NCBI GenBank assembly: GCA_963750995.1
Contig: CAVVST010000002.1
Span: forward strand, 930,001-994,000
Length of the DNA stretch: 64,000 nucleotides
Source: CAVVST01 sp963750995
Lineage (GTDB): Bacteria; Acidobacteriota; Vicinamibacteria; Vicinamibacterales; UBA2999
Direction of reading: 5' to 3'
Shown: piece by piece, positions 52,686-60,380 of the stretch
How the letters are laid out: each line of letters begins with the position of its first letter
Position numbering within the stretch: position 1 is the stretch's first letter
The notes under the pieces: model-generated
Told to the model about the DNA's origin: nothing
The model's input: the letters and a program-made list of their open reading frames with translations, nothing else
Database searches by the model: none
Translations under genes and position numbers: made by a program

Positions 52686-53425
52686 TACGCCCCCCTTGGC
52701 AGGAAGAACGACTTCACCGACTCGAGCGCCGCCGTCAGCTTGTAGCGCTGGATGGCGCCTGCGGGATCGACGTGCTTGGGACATACCTTCGTGCACTCGC
52801 CCACGAACGTACAGCCCCAGATGCCCTGGTGCTCCGACAACACTTCCATCCGTTCTCCGGATCCCTGGTCACGGTTGTCCAGGTTGTATCGCTGCGCCAG
52901 CGCGATCGCCGCGGGACCGAGGAACTTCGGATCGAGTCCGTAGATCGGGCACGCGGAGTAGCACAGCATGCAGTTGATGCACATGCTGTACTGCTTGTAT
53001 TCGTCCATTTCGTCCGGCGTCTGGCGGAACTCGCCGGCTGCCAGCGGGCGCTCCTCGTCGCGCACGATCCACGGCTTCACAGTCACCAGTTTGCGCATGA
53101 AGTCGCCGATGTCGACGATCAGATCGCGGATGACGGGAAAATTGCGCAACGGCTCGACCCGGATCGGCCCGGGCGCGTACTCGTGGAGGAAGGTGGCGCA
53201 GGTCAGCTTCGGCTCGCCGTTCACCATCATGCCGCAGCTGCCGCAGATGCCCATCCGGCACGACCACCGGTACGCCAGCGTGCCGTCGAGCTGATCCTTG
53301 ACGTGGTTCAGGCCGTCAAGGATGACCCAGTCCTTCGGGCACGGGACGTCGAACTCGTCGAAGGTGGCCTCAGACTCCTGCTCCGGACGATACCGCGCGA
53401 TCTGCAACGTGATTCGGTCCGCCAT
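52685..53425 (-). CDS. frdB: Fumarate reductase iron-sulfur subunit
   Basis: This 246-residue FrdB/SdhB protein has the [2Fe-2S] domain (YRWSCRMGICGSCGMMVNGE), the [4Fe-4S] motif (CINCMLCYSACP) and the [3Fe-4S] region (GCTFVGECTKVCPKHVDP). ATG 53425 follows a GAGAAGG site at 6 nt and is preferred to 53443. Its 5' end overlaps the 3' end of frdA by 56 nt, more than usual, which could mean the frdA end is misread. It passes electrons between quinol in FrdCD and the flavin of FrdA. Confidence 0.93.
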   Translation of the reverse strand: MADRITLQIARYRPEQESEATFDEFDVPCPKDWVILDGLNHVKDQLDGTLAYRWSCRMGICGSCGMMVNGEPKLTCATFLHEYAPGPIRVEPLRNFPVIRDLIVDIGDFMRKLVTVKPWIVRDEERPLAAGEFRQTPDEMDEYKQYSMCINCMLCYSACPIYGLDPKFLGPAAIALAQRYNLDNRDQGSGERMEVLSEHQGIWGCTFVGECTKVCPKHVDPAGAIQRYKLTAALESVKSFFLPRGA

Positions 53426-55169
53426 GCGGTGCCTTCTCTCCATAAACCCGCTCGGCCGGGGGCCAGCGGGTAACCGTGACCGGGAGGTAATCGACGCGCG
53501 CCGACCCGTCCGCGTTGCGGTAGATCAGCGAATGGGCGAGGTAGCGCACGTCGTCGCGCTTGGGGAAGTCGGTGCGCTGGTGTGCCCCGCGCGATTCTTC
53601 ACGGCGGGTCGCCGCCGTCACGATCGACTCGGCGACGTCGAGCATGCATGCGAGCTCGAGCGCCGCGATTCGTTCGGTGTTGAACGTCCGGCTGTGGTCT
53701 TCGATCATCACGTCGGCATAGCGCTCCTGCAGCCGGCGGATCTCGTCCATCCCCTGCCGGAGCGATGCGCCATCGCGGTAGATGCCGGCGCTCTGCTCCA
53801 TCGACTTCTGCATCTCGTCGCGCAGGTCGGCCAGGCGTTCCCGCCCCTTCTTGTTCAGCAGGTCGTGTTCGAGCCGGCGGTGTTCGTCGGTTTTCTGCGC
53901 CATCACCCGGGGGTTCACCTCGAGGCCGAGCGACGCGTACTCGGCGGCCGCCTTCCCAGCCCGTGCGCCGAACACCAGGCATTCGGTCAGCGAGTTGGAC
54001 CCCAGCCGGTTCGCGCCGTTGATGCTCACGCACGCCGTCTCGCCGGCCGCGTAGAGACCCGGCAGCGACGTCGCGCCGTTGATGTCGGTATGAACGCCGC
54101 CCATCATGTAGTGCACGACGGGCCGCACGGGAATCAGGTCCTTGACGGGATCGAGGTTCTGATACTTGATGCAGAGCTCGCGCACGAACGGGATTTTGGC
54201 GTTGATCTTTTTGGCGCCCAGATGGCGCAGGTCGAGATGCACGACATGGCCGTACGGCGTCTCGATCGTCCGTCCCTTCTCGAGCTCCTTCATGAACGCC
54301 TGCGACAGCCGATCCCGCGGACCCAGCTCCATCGTCCGCAGCACCGGCTGTGGCTGCGGCGTGCCCAGGTTGTAGTCCTGCAGGTAGCGGTAGCCGTTCT
54401 TGTTCAGCATCAACCCGCCTTCGGCCCGCGCCGCCTCGGTGATGAGGATGCCGGTGAATGGCAGCCCGGTCGGGTGGTACTGCAGGAACTCCATGTCCTT
54501 CAGCGGCGCGCCGGCGCGATACGCGAGCGCCATGCCGTCGCCGCTCTTGATCGCCGCGTTGGTGGTGAACGGAAACACCTTGCCGCAGCCGCCGGTGCAC
54601 AGGATGACGGCGCGCGCGGTGATCGCCTCGACCTTGCCTGACTTGAGATCGATCGCCACCACGCCCTGCACACGTCCGTCGTCCACGAGCAGCTTGGTCA
54701 CGAACCACTCGTCGTAGCGGACGACGCTGGCGTATTTCAGGGAGGTTTGGAAGAGGGTGTGGAGCATGTGGAAGCCGGTCTTGTCAGCGGCAAACCACGT
54801 GCGCATCTTTTTCATGCCCCCGAAGGGGCGAACAGCAATCCGTCCGTCGGCCTCCCGGCTCCACGGGCAGCCCCAGTGCTCCAGGCGCAGCAGTTCCTGC
54901 GGCGCTTCCTGGACGAAGGCTTCGACCGCATCCTGGTCGCACATCCAGTCGCCGCCGGAGATCGTGTCGTAGGCGTGTTCGTCGAGGCTGTCGTCTGGCG
55001 CAATCGCGCCCGCCGCGCCCCCCTCCGCGGAAACCGTATGGCTCCGCATCGGGTAGACCTTCGAGACAACCGCTATGTTGAGCCTGGGATTGGTTTCCGC
55101 AATGGCGATCGCCGCCCGGAGTCCCGCTCCGCCGCCGCCGACCAGTACCACGTCATGAGAAGGGGTCAC
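53370..55169 (-). CDS. frdA: Fumarate reductase/succinate dehydrogenase flavoprotein subunit
   Basis: The protein is about 599 residues with the FAD dinucleotide fold (HDVVLVGGGGAGLRAAIAIA), the covalent-FAD His (MRSHTVSAEGGAAGAIAPDD), the substrate loop (MEFLQYHPTGLPFTGILITE, AARAEGGLMLNKNGYRYLQD) and the catalytic Arg region (GETACVSINGANRLGSNSLT). It reduces fumarate or oxidises succinate depending on quinone. GTG 55169 is the better start; the ORF upstream only translates an inverted repeat (NRQSQIANLRETQG). The last 25 residues after PPAERVYGE are unusual and overlap frdB. Confidence 0.92.
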   Translation of the reverse strand: MTPSHDVVLVGGGGAGLRAAIAIAETNPRLNIAVVSKVYPMRSHTVSAEGGAAGAIAPDDSLDEHAYDTISGGDWMCDQDAVEAFVQEAPQELLRLEHWGCPWSREADGRIAVRPFGGMKKMRTWFAADKTGFHMLHTLFQTSLKYASVVRYDEWFVTKLLVDDGRVQGVVAIDLKSGKVEAITARAVILCTGGCGKVFPFTTNAAIKSGDGMALAYRAGAPLKDMEFLQYHPTGLPFTGILITEAARAEGGLMLNKNGYRYLQDYNLGTPQPQPVLRTMELGPRDRLSQAFMKELEKGRTIETPYGHVVHLDLRHLGAKKINAKIPFVRELCIKYQNLDPVKDLIPVRPVVHYMMGGVHTDINGATSLPGLYAAGETACVSINGANRLGSNSLTECLVFGARAGKAAAEYASLGLEVNPRVMAQKTDEHRRLEHDLLNKKGRERLADLRDEMQKSMEQSAGIYRDGASLRQGMDEIRRLQERYADVMIEDHSRTFNTERIAALELACMLDVAESIVTAATRREESRGAHQRTDFPKRDDVRYLAHSLIYRNADGSARVDYLPVTVTRWPPAERVYGEKAPHGGPNHVADRAVSSGAGV

Positions 55170-55194
55170 GCCTTGGGTCTCCCTCAGATTTGCG

Positions 55195-55245
55195 ATTTGT
55201 GATTGGCGATTGGCGATTCGTGACTGCAATACACAAATCACAAAT
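55195..55245. repeat. Interspersed inverted repeat (GATTGGCGATT type) before frdA
   Basis: The perfect 10-bp arms ATTTGTGATT (55195-55204) and AATCACAAAT (55236-55245) flank direct copies of GATTGGC (55201-55214). It is AT-rich, in the 81-nt gap between the small Cys-rich gene and frdA. The style matches short intergenic repeats often mistranslated as NRQSQIAN. Confidence 0.65.
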
Positions 55246-55250
55246 GGGGT

Positions 55251-55475
55251 CTATTCAGCCGAGAGCAATTCGTCCACGAGCAGCTTACCGTCGTGGCGCA
55301 CCACTTTTCTGCTGACGCTTCCGTCGTGATACTCGTGCTGGATGCTCTGGCATCCGCAGGCGTAGAAGGTTTCCATGGTGACCACGACTTCGTCGTCGTG
55401 ATCCTCGTAGGACTCGCCGTCGCAGAGCTTGCCGCAGGGGGCCTGACGACCCTTGAAGCTGCCGTTTGCGTTCAC
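55251..55475 (-). CDS. Small Cys-containing protein of unknown function
   Basis: From GTG 55475 the product is 74 residues: NANGSFKGRQAPCGKLCDGE, then SYEDHDDEVVVTMETFYACG and CQSIQHEYHDGSVSRKVVRH, ending DGKLLVDELLSAE. Four Cys in two pairs (CGKLC and CGC) and several His and Asp could hold a metal. It lies 81 nt upstream of frdA in the same direction and is probably co-transcribed. No family was recognised; the acidic, soluble composition suggests a cytosolic protein. Confidence 0.55.
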   Translation of the reverse strand: MNANGSFKGRQAPCGKLCDGESYEDHDDEVVVTMETFYACGCQSIQHEYHDGSVSRKVVRHDGKLLVDELLSAE

Positions 55476-55640
55476 GCCGCTGCCTCCCCTCTGAAACGAG
55501 TTACCCGGGGGAAACGCCGCCGCCGCCAACGAATGACGCAACTCCGGGAACCTTGTTCGGTGGGTGTCCGCGCCTTCCCGGATGCGTCGGACAGGGGCCC
55601 AGTCTACGCCCCTCCCCCGCGGGCGGCGCAAGAGGAATTT

Positions 55641-56519
55641 TCAGGTACGGGAATCAGGAGCCGCCCGGGCCGTTCGGGACACCAGCCCCGCGTGCCAGGC
55701 GAGCTGCACCGCGAGGGCTGCGGCCAGCGCCCAACCCAACCCCAGCGATTCGAGTCCGGTCGCCATCACCACGCAAAACAGGCCAAAACCGACGATGGCC
55801 TGGAGGTATCCGTTCAGGAACGCCGCCGCGGCGGCGGCCCCTCGCTGCGCATGCGAGAACACCGCGACGATGGTGGTGAGCACGGGGAAGGCGTTGAGGA
55901 GACCGCTCCAGGCCGGCCCGAGCCGTCCGGCCAGGCCGGTGAGGGCCACCACGAGCGTGGCGGTGGCGATAAGGCGGACGAGAAGATCGCCCGGCGGGTG
56001 CGCCTTTGGCGGAACGAGATCATTCGGCGGGTCCGCCGTCGGCGGAATATGAGGATTGTCCGGCGGGTCCGCCTTCGGCGGAACCCGCCCTACGTACGTC
56101 GCGGTACGTAGGCCGGGTTCCGCGGAGCGGACCCGGCTCAACACTCGACGTCCAATGATCGTCGCCGCCACGAGGAGCACCAGGCTCAGCACGAGGCCGG
56201 GCTGCAACGCGTAGAGCGCCACGATCACCAGTGCGAACGTAATCCAGCCGATCGCCATGCACGCGTACCAGCGCAGACGCCGGGCGGCCACGGCATATGT
56301 CACCGCAAACGCGACCGTGGCAATGAGGCCGGCGAGCGTCGCGTGCGCCGCTCTGGCGGCAAAGGCGTGGCCCTGCTCCAGCGCGTAGAACACAAGCACC
56401 GGCCCGGCGACGATCGGGAGTCCCGCCAGCCACCCGCCAACGGCCGGACCCCACCGGCGGACGGCCAGCGTGACGAGCGCCACGAGGCCCGGAACCAGCA
56501 GCAGTTTCAGTAAGAGCAC
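55641..56519 (-). CDS. Membrane protein with internal duplication and translated REP-like repeats
   Basis: The 292-residue product has two related hydrophobic halves. Residues 1-125 include GGWLAGLPIVAGPVLVFYAL and ARAAHATLAGLIATVAFAVT. Residues 180-292 include SGLLNAFPVLTTIVAVFSHA and AAAAFLNGYLQAIVGFGLF. Between them, residues about 128-176 are encoded by four GTAG-type palindromes and read VGRVPPKADPPDNPHIPPTA, then DPPNDLVPPKAHPPGDL. GTG 56519 is taken as start, overlapping the upstream VanZ gene by 13 nt. The two-fold pattern suggests an inverted-repeat transporter-like fold. Function unknown. Confidence 0.65.
   Translation of the reverse strand: MLLLKLLLVPGLVALVTLAVRRWGPAVGGWLAGLPIVAGPVLVFYALEQGHAFAARAAHATLAGLIATVAFAVTYAVAARRLRWYACMAIGWITFALVIVALYALQPGLVLSLVLLVAATIIGRRVLSRVRSAEPGLRTATYVGRVPPKADPPDNPHIPPTADPPNDLVPPKAHPPGDLLVRLIATATLVVALTGLAGRLGPAWSGLLNAFPVLTTIVAVFSHAQRGAAAAAAFLNGYLQAIVGFGLFCVVMATGLESLGLGWALAAALAVQLAWHAGLVSRTARAAPDSRT
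55991..56137. repeat. Array of four REP-like palindromes inside a coding region
   Basis: 55991-56018 and 56024-56050 are degenerate copies without a GTAG head. 56060-56093 (minus) is GTAGGGCGGGTTCCGCCGAA then GGCGGACCCGCC. 56108-56137 (plus) is GTAGGCCGGGTTCCGCGGAG then CGGACCCGGC. The last two face each other. All lie in frame within the membrane protein gene at 55641-56519. Confidence 0.85.
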
Positions 56520-57511
56520 CAGAACACGTAGAGGGGCCAGCGGTAGTCGTGGCTCACCGAGGGCCGGCGATCGATGCCTGGCCGCGACGCTGCCTCTAAA
56601 CGCTGCTCTGGCGGCCACCGCTGCGAATCAGGGCTGGCATACGTGCCCACGTCGAGCACCGGTGCGAAGAACTTCTCCAGGATCAGGTTCTCGCGCCACG
56701 CACGGCTCAGGTCGCCTGCGTCCCAGCCGGAGTTCCTTCGCTGGACGTGCCACAGGCCTTCGCTGAGGTACTGATCCTCGCGCCCGAATCGGCGGACCGT
56801 CACGGGTGGCTCCGCACGCCACCGATCTGCTCGGTCGCCGGACAGCGCCGTCAGTTGAGCGGAGGTGTACCGCGACACGAACGTCCCGATGTCTGGGTCG
56901 CGCACCTCGTATCCGACGTGGACGGTGAAGACGAATGCCGCGAGCAGTGCCAGGGTCGCGGCGGCGCACCACCGTACGCGGGAGGCGGATTCGCCGCCGA
57001 GCCTCAGCGTCAGGCGCGCCGGCGGACGGAGACTGATGGCGAAGAGCACGCCGCACAGGCTCGCCGCCGTGTCCAGCAGGATGTCACGCAGCTCGCCGGC
57101 GCGTATTGGAACAAACCACTGGAACCACTCGTCAAGGATGCCCGTCGCAATTCCCGCGAGCAGCGGCAGGATGAGGACCGACCCGTCGTCGGCCGGCAAC
57201 AGCGCCAGGTAGAAAAGGCACGCGAGCAGGCCGTACTCGACGAAGTGGAAGCTTTCGGTGGCGGTCAGCGCGTCGGCGACGACATAGGCGGCGCCGGCGC
57301 CGACGCTCAGGGCGAGCGCCGTGAACCTCAGGCGCCGTCTATGGCGAACGCGGGTCGCCGCAACCAGCACGGCGGCGGCAATCGGCAGCGCCGTCGCGGC
57401 CAGCCCGATCGAGGGGAAGACCCGGTCTATCGCGATGAATGCCTGCTGGACGACCGGCGCCGAAGCGATGATGGCCGCCGCAGCGGCCATGGCCAGCGCG
57501 AGCCGGACCAT
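56507..57511 (-). CDS. VanZ-family membrane protein with extra C-terminal domain
   Basis: The 334-residue protein has about five helices. The VanZ motif segment FVEYGLLACLFYLALLPADD, then GIATGILDEWFQWFVPIRAG and ELRDILLDTAASLCGVLFA, includes the conserved acidic residues. A further 150-residue soluble part (TFVSRYTSAQLTALSGDRAD, GLWHVQRRNSGWDAGDLSRA) follows one more helix and ends FWCSY. VanZ proteins are linked to teicoplanin tolerance or to phosphatidyl/lipid changes in some hosts; no such role can be claimed here. It overlaps the next gene by 13 nt. Confidence 0.75.
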   Translation of the reverse strand: MVRLALAMAAAAAIIASAPVVQQAFIAIDRVFPSIGLAATALPIAAAVLVAATRVRHRRRLRFTALALSVGAGAAYVVADALTATESFHFVEYGLLACLFYLALLPADDGSVLILPLLAGIATGILDEWFQWFVPIRAGELRDILLDTAASLCGVLFAISLRPPARLTLRLGGESASRVRWCAAATLALLAAFVFTVHVGYEVRDPDIGTFVSRYTSAQLTALSGDRADRWRAEPPVTVRRFGREDQYLSEGLWHVQRRNSGWDAGDLSRAWRENLILEKFFAPVLDVGTYASPDSQRWPPEQRLEAASRPGIDRRPSVSHDYRWPLYVFWCSY

Positions 57512-57524
57512 CAGGACGCGGATG

Positions 57525-57743
57525 TTACCTCTTCTTTGCGGCCGCCTTCCGCGTCCGCGAGCCGGTCGTGCGCTTCCGCGGCACCTTGGCGCCGGCCTCG
57601 CGCGCCTCGGACAACCCGATCGCGATTGCCTGCTTGCGGCTCGTCACTTTTCGTCCTGACCCTCCGCTCCGCAGCGTGCCGCGCTTCCGCTCGTGCATCG
57701 CCCGTTCGACCTTCTCACTCGCCTTGCGTCCGTACTTCGCCAT
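57525..57743 (-). CDS. DUF6496 small basic protein
   Basis: The 72-residue product starts MAKYGRKASEKVERAMHERK and has RGTLRSGGSGRKVTSRKQAI and AIGLSEAREAGAKVPRKR, the pattern of DUF6496. It is highly basic and probably binds nucleic acid. ATG 57743 was chosen because the family starts MAKYG; the extra nine residues to 57770 are unlikely. It is 75 nt after the SWIB gene on the same strand, and another basic chromatin-like protein is thus next door. Confidence 0.75.
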   Translation of the reverse strand: MAKYGRKASEKVERAMHERKRGTLRSGGSGRKVTSRKQAIAIGLSEAREAGAKVPRKRTTGSRTRKAAAKKR

Positions 57744-57818
57744 GACACCTCCTGAAAACACGAAGGGCACCGAGATTCAATCTCCGTGCCCTTCCCTGTC
57801 ACGTCGAAGCCGAAGGCG

Positions 57819-58100
57819 TTACTTGAGGTGTTTGCTGACCAGCTTCGTCATCTCGAACATGTTGACAGTGGACTTGTTGGCGAACACCGCTTTCAGTGTG
57901 CTGTCAGCCTTGATCATCCGCTTGTTCTTCGCATCCTGCAGCTTGTTCTTCTTGATGTACACCCACAGCCGCTTCGTCACTTCGGTGCGCGGGATCGGCT
58001 TCGAACCCACCACCTCGGCGAGCGCGGCGCTCGGCGTAACCGGTTTCATGAACGCGGCGTTCGGCTTGCGGGCTGCGGCTTTCTTGGCTTTCTTTGCCAT
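57819..58100 (-). CDS. SWIB/MDM2-domain protein
   Basis: The 93-residue protein has a basic N-terminus (MAKKAKKAAARKPNAAFMKP) and a complete SWIB domain (TPSAALAEVVGSKPIPRTEV, TKRLWVYIKKNKLQDAKNKR, MIKADSTLKAVFANKSTVNM, FEMTKLVSKHLK). SWIB domains are known from eukaryotic chromatin remodellers and from a limited set of bacteria such as Chlamydiae. It probably binds DNA or a nucleoid protein. A ribosome site (GAAAGGACACCGATACC) precedes the ATG. Confidence 0.88.
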   Translation of the reverse strand: MAKKAKKAAARKPNAAFMKPVTPSAALAEVVGSKPIPRTEVTKRLWVYIKKNKLQDAKNKRMIKADSTLKAVFANKSTVNMFEMTKLVSKHLK

Positions 58101-58178
58101 CGGTATCGGTGTCCTTTCGAGACGTGAAGTCGGTAGTGTCGAGTGGTGAGGAAATGTCGGTCACATAGTAACGCCGAA

Positions 58179-59840
58179 TCAATGCGTGGCCTGGAAATCT
58201 TCGTAGCTGCCCGAGCCGTACACGACCGCCCCGCCGACCATGGTGAGCACGGATTCGATGCGGCCGATCTCGGCGACCGGCACCGTCATATAGTCGCGCG
58301 ACAGCACCGCCAGGTCGGCCATCTTGCCCACCTCGAGCGTGCCGCGCTGGCGTTCGTCGTGCGAAACCCAGGCGCTGCCGGCCGTGTAAAAGCGAAGCGC
58401 ATCGGCGCGTGTCGGCGTCTCAGCCGGTCCGCGAAGCGGCGATCCCGCCGCATTGCGACCGTCGAGGAACCACTGCAGCACTGTGAAGGGGTTATATGTC
58501 GAGACGCGGTGGGCGTCGGTTCCCGCACCGATCGTCACACCGATACTCTTCCCGGTGACCACAGGCGGCATCCTGCTGACGTCGCCTTCGCGTTTCGCGG
58601 CGTCGGCGGCGGTGTTGTACATCGCGTCCTGTACCGTCCAGCCGATGCCCAGCACCTTCATGCGCCGCAGCGTTGCGGGAGACGCGTCATTCAGGTGGGC
58701 AATCGTCCACCGGAGCGGGGTGATCGGAAACTCCGCGTTGACCCGCTCCCAGATCCCGAGCAGCTCGTCGATATTTTCGTCGCCGTTCCAGTGCATCGTC
58801 ACGGTCAGACCGCGCCCGGCCGCCCACCGCACGATCTCGTAGTACCTGGCCTTGTCCTGCTCCGGCCGCTTGCCGCTGACGCCGTTCATCGCCCAGGTGA
58901 TCCGCTCGCCGATGCCGTTGAACTTGAGCATGTCGTCGCCGAACCCCTGCGGCATCATCGCCAGGTAGTTCTGGTATTCCGCGAATTCAGACCCGTCAGT
59001 CATGCCGCACAGGCTGTATGCCACGCGGATCGTCAGCTCGTGGTCGCGCCACACCTTGAAGAGCGCCTGGTACTCTCGCGGCGTCATGTTGTTGCCGCCC
59101 GGATCGACGACGCCGGTGAGGCCAAGACGATTGAGTTCGCGGAAGAACAGCTTCGTGCCGGCGACCTGCTGCTCAAAGGAGGGCTTTGGCAGCCGCTCGA
59201 ACAGCTCGACGAGGTTGCCGGTCACGGCCCCGGTCAGCGCGCCCGCGGTATCTCTTTCAAGGTGATTCTGCCGCGGCAGGTCCGCGTCGGTGGTGATGTT
59301 GAGCGCCTGCATCGCCAGCGGCGTCATCATCGCCCACCCGTACGCCAGCTGGACGTAGACCGGGTGATTGGGCGCGGCCGCGACCAGTTCCGCCTGCGTC
59401 GGCCGGCGGCGCTCCGGAAAGGCATCGAGCGTGGCCGGCGGCGTCACCACCACGAGCCAGCTTCCGGGTGCGGCGGCCTGGGCGGCGCGGCGAAGACGCG
59501 ACAGCGCATCCGACAGCGACGCCGCCCCGATCCAGTTGACCTCGGTGGCAAAGCTGAGCGCTGCCCGGGTGGCATGCAGGTGCGAATCGATCAGGCCGGG
59601 AATGACCGTGCGGCCCCCCATGTCAATCGTGCGCGTGCGCGGTCCCGCCAGCTTCCGAATGTCGGTCGTACGTCCGACCGCCATGATGCGGCCCTCGCGG
59701 ACGGCCACCGCTTCCTGCTGCGAAAAGCCGGCGTCAACGGTGAGCACTTTGCCGTTGATGAGGATCGTGTCGGCCTGCTGCCCGGATGCCGGTGCCGCCA
59801 GGGCCAGCGCCGCCACCAGGACAATTGTTAGGTTACGCAT
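58179..59840 (-). CDS. Secreted amidohydrolase (YtcJ-like, amidohydrolase 3 family)
   Basis: The 553-residue protein has a signal peptide (LTIVLVAALALAAPASGQQ). The metallo-dependent amidohydrolase 3 layout follows: ILINGKVLTVDAGFSQQEAV, VIPGLIDSHLHATRAALSFA with the HxH metal ligands, LTVTMHWNGDENIDELLGIW, LRWTIAHLNDASPATLRRMK and GVTIGAGTDAHRVSTYNPFT. The YtcJ group acts on unknown amides or esters; the signal peptide indicates periplasmic or secreted action. It is 339 nt from a SWIB gene's start on one side of a short gap and 12 nt after the barrel-like gene, possibly one transcript. Confidence 0.83.
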   Translation of the reverse strand: MRNLTIVLVAALALAAPASGQQADTILINGKVLTVDAGFSQQEAVAVREGRIMAVGRTTDIRKLAGPRTRTIDMGGRTVIPGLIDSHLHATRAALSFATEVNWIGAASLSDALSRLRRAAQAAAPGSWLVVVTPPATLDAFPERRRPTQAELVAAAPNHPVYVQLAYGWAMMTPLAMQALNITTDADLPRQNHLERDTAGALTGAVTGNLVELFERLPKPSFEQQVAGTKLFFRELNRLGLTGVVDPGGNNMTPREYQALFKVWRDHELTIRVAYSLCGMTDGSEFAEYQNYLAMMPQGFGDDMLKFNGIGERITWAMNGVSGKRPEQDKARYYEIVRWAAGRGLTVTMHWNGDENIDELLGIWERVNAEFPITPLRWTIAHLNDASPATLRRMKVLGIGWTVQDAMYNTAADAAKREGDVSRMPPVVTGKSIGVTIGAGTDAHRVSTYNPFTVLQWFLDGRNAAGSPLRGPAETPTRADALRFYTAGSAWVSHDERQRGTLEVGKMADLAVLSRDYMTVPVAEIGRIESVLTMVGGAVVYGSGSYEDFQATH

Positions 59841-59852
59841 GAACGCCTCCGA

Positions 59853-60380
59853 TCAGAAACGCACGCCGCCCGAAAACGCGACCCGGATGTCATGACCGAA
59901 GAACGCCTCGTCATGAACCTGGCGATCGGCGTCGAATACCGGGCCTGGATATTTCACCAGGCGATCGCCTGCGTCAATCCTGACGAACGTGCGTTCGCCG
60001 ACCGAGACATCGACACCGCCGCCAAGGTCGAACGCCACCAACGTTCGCCCCGCCGCCAGCTCGCAGGCAAGCGGCGGCGGAAAAATCGCGATACAGACCA
60101 ACGGACCCGGCGCCGGCTGCACCCGCAGAAAGCCGGGACGGATGCGCCCGAACGGACGCACACGGCCCAGGCGCGGCCCGATCGTGGCACCAAACAAGCC
60201 CTCCACGCGCCCGCGGCTGAAGGCGGGGGCATCGGCGAAATGGCTGGGATAACTCAGCATCTCGGCTTCGACGCCAATCAGCGGCGTCGCCTGCCAGCCG
60301 ACGCGGCCTCCGATCCCAGCATCGGAGGCGTCGAACTGACCCGAGAAGGCGATGGCAAGAAGGATCGCCAGTTCCGTCAT
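59853..60380 (-). CDS. Putative outer-membrane beta-barrel protein
   Basis: The 175-residue product shows alternating hydrophobic stretches typical of an eight-strand barrel: GIGGRVGWQATPLIGVEAEM, GLFGATIGPRLGRVRPFGRI, LVAFDLGGGVDVSVGERTFV. It ends with an aromatic residue (VAFSGGVRF). The N-terminus (MTELAILLAIAFSGQFDAS) is a weak signal sequence. The start overlaps the aminotransferase stop by 4 nt (ATGA), so it is the fourth gene of the pyrimidine-catabolism run. Function unknown. Confidence 0.65.
   Translation of the reverse strand: MTELAILLAIAFSGQFDASDAGIGGRVGWQATPLIGVEAEMLSYPSHFADAPAFSRGRVEGLFGATIGPRLGRVRPFGRIRPGFLRVQPAPGPLVCIAIFPPPLACELAAGRTLVAFDLGGGVDVSVGERTFVRIDAGDRLVKYPGPVFDADRQVHDEAFFGHDIRVAFSGGVRF

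Noticed and set aside
53370..55241. frdA start at 55241 (MICVLQSRIANRQSQ)
   Set aside because: This N-terminus translates a short intergenic inverted repeat; GTG 55169 begins the conserved FAD fold.
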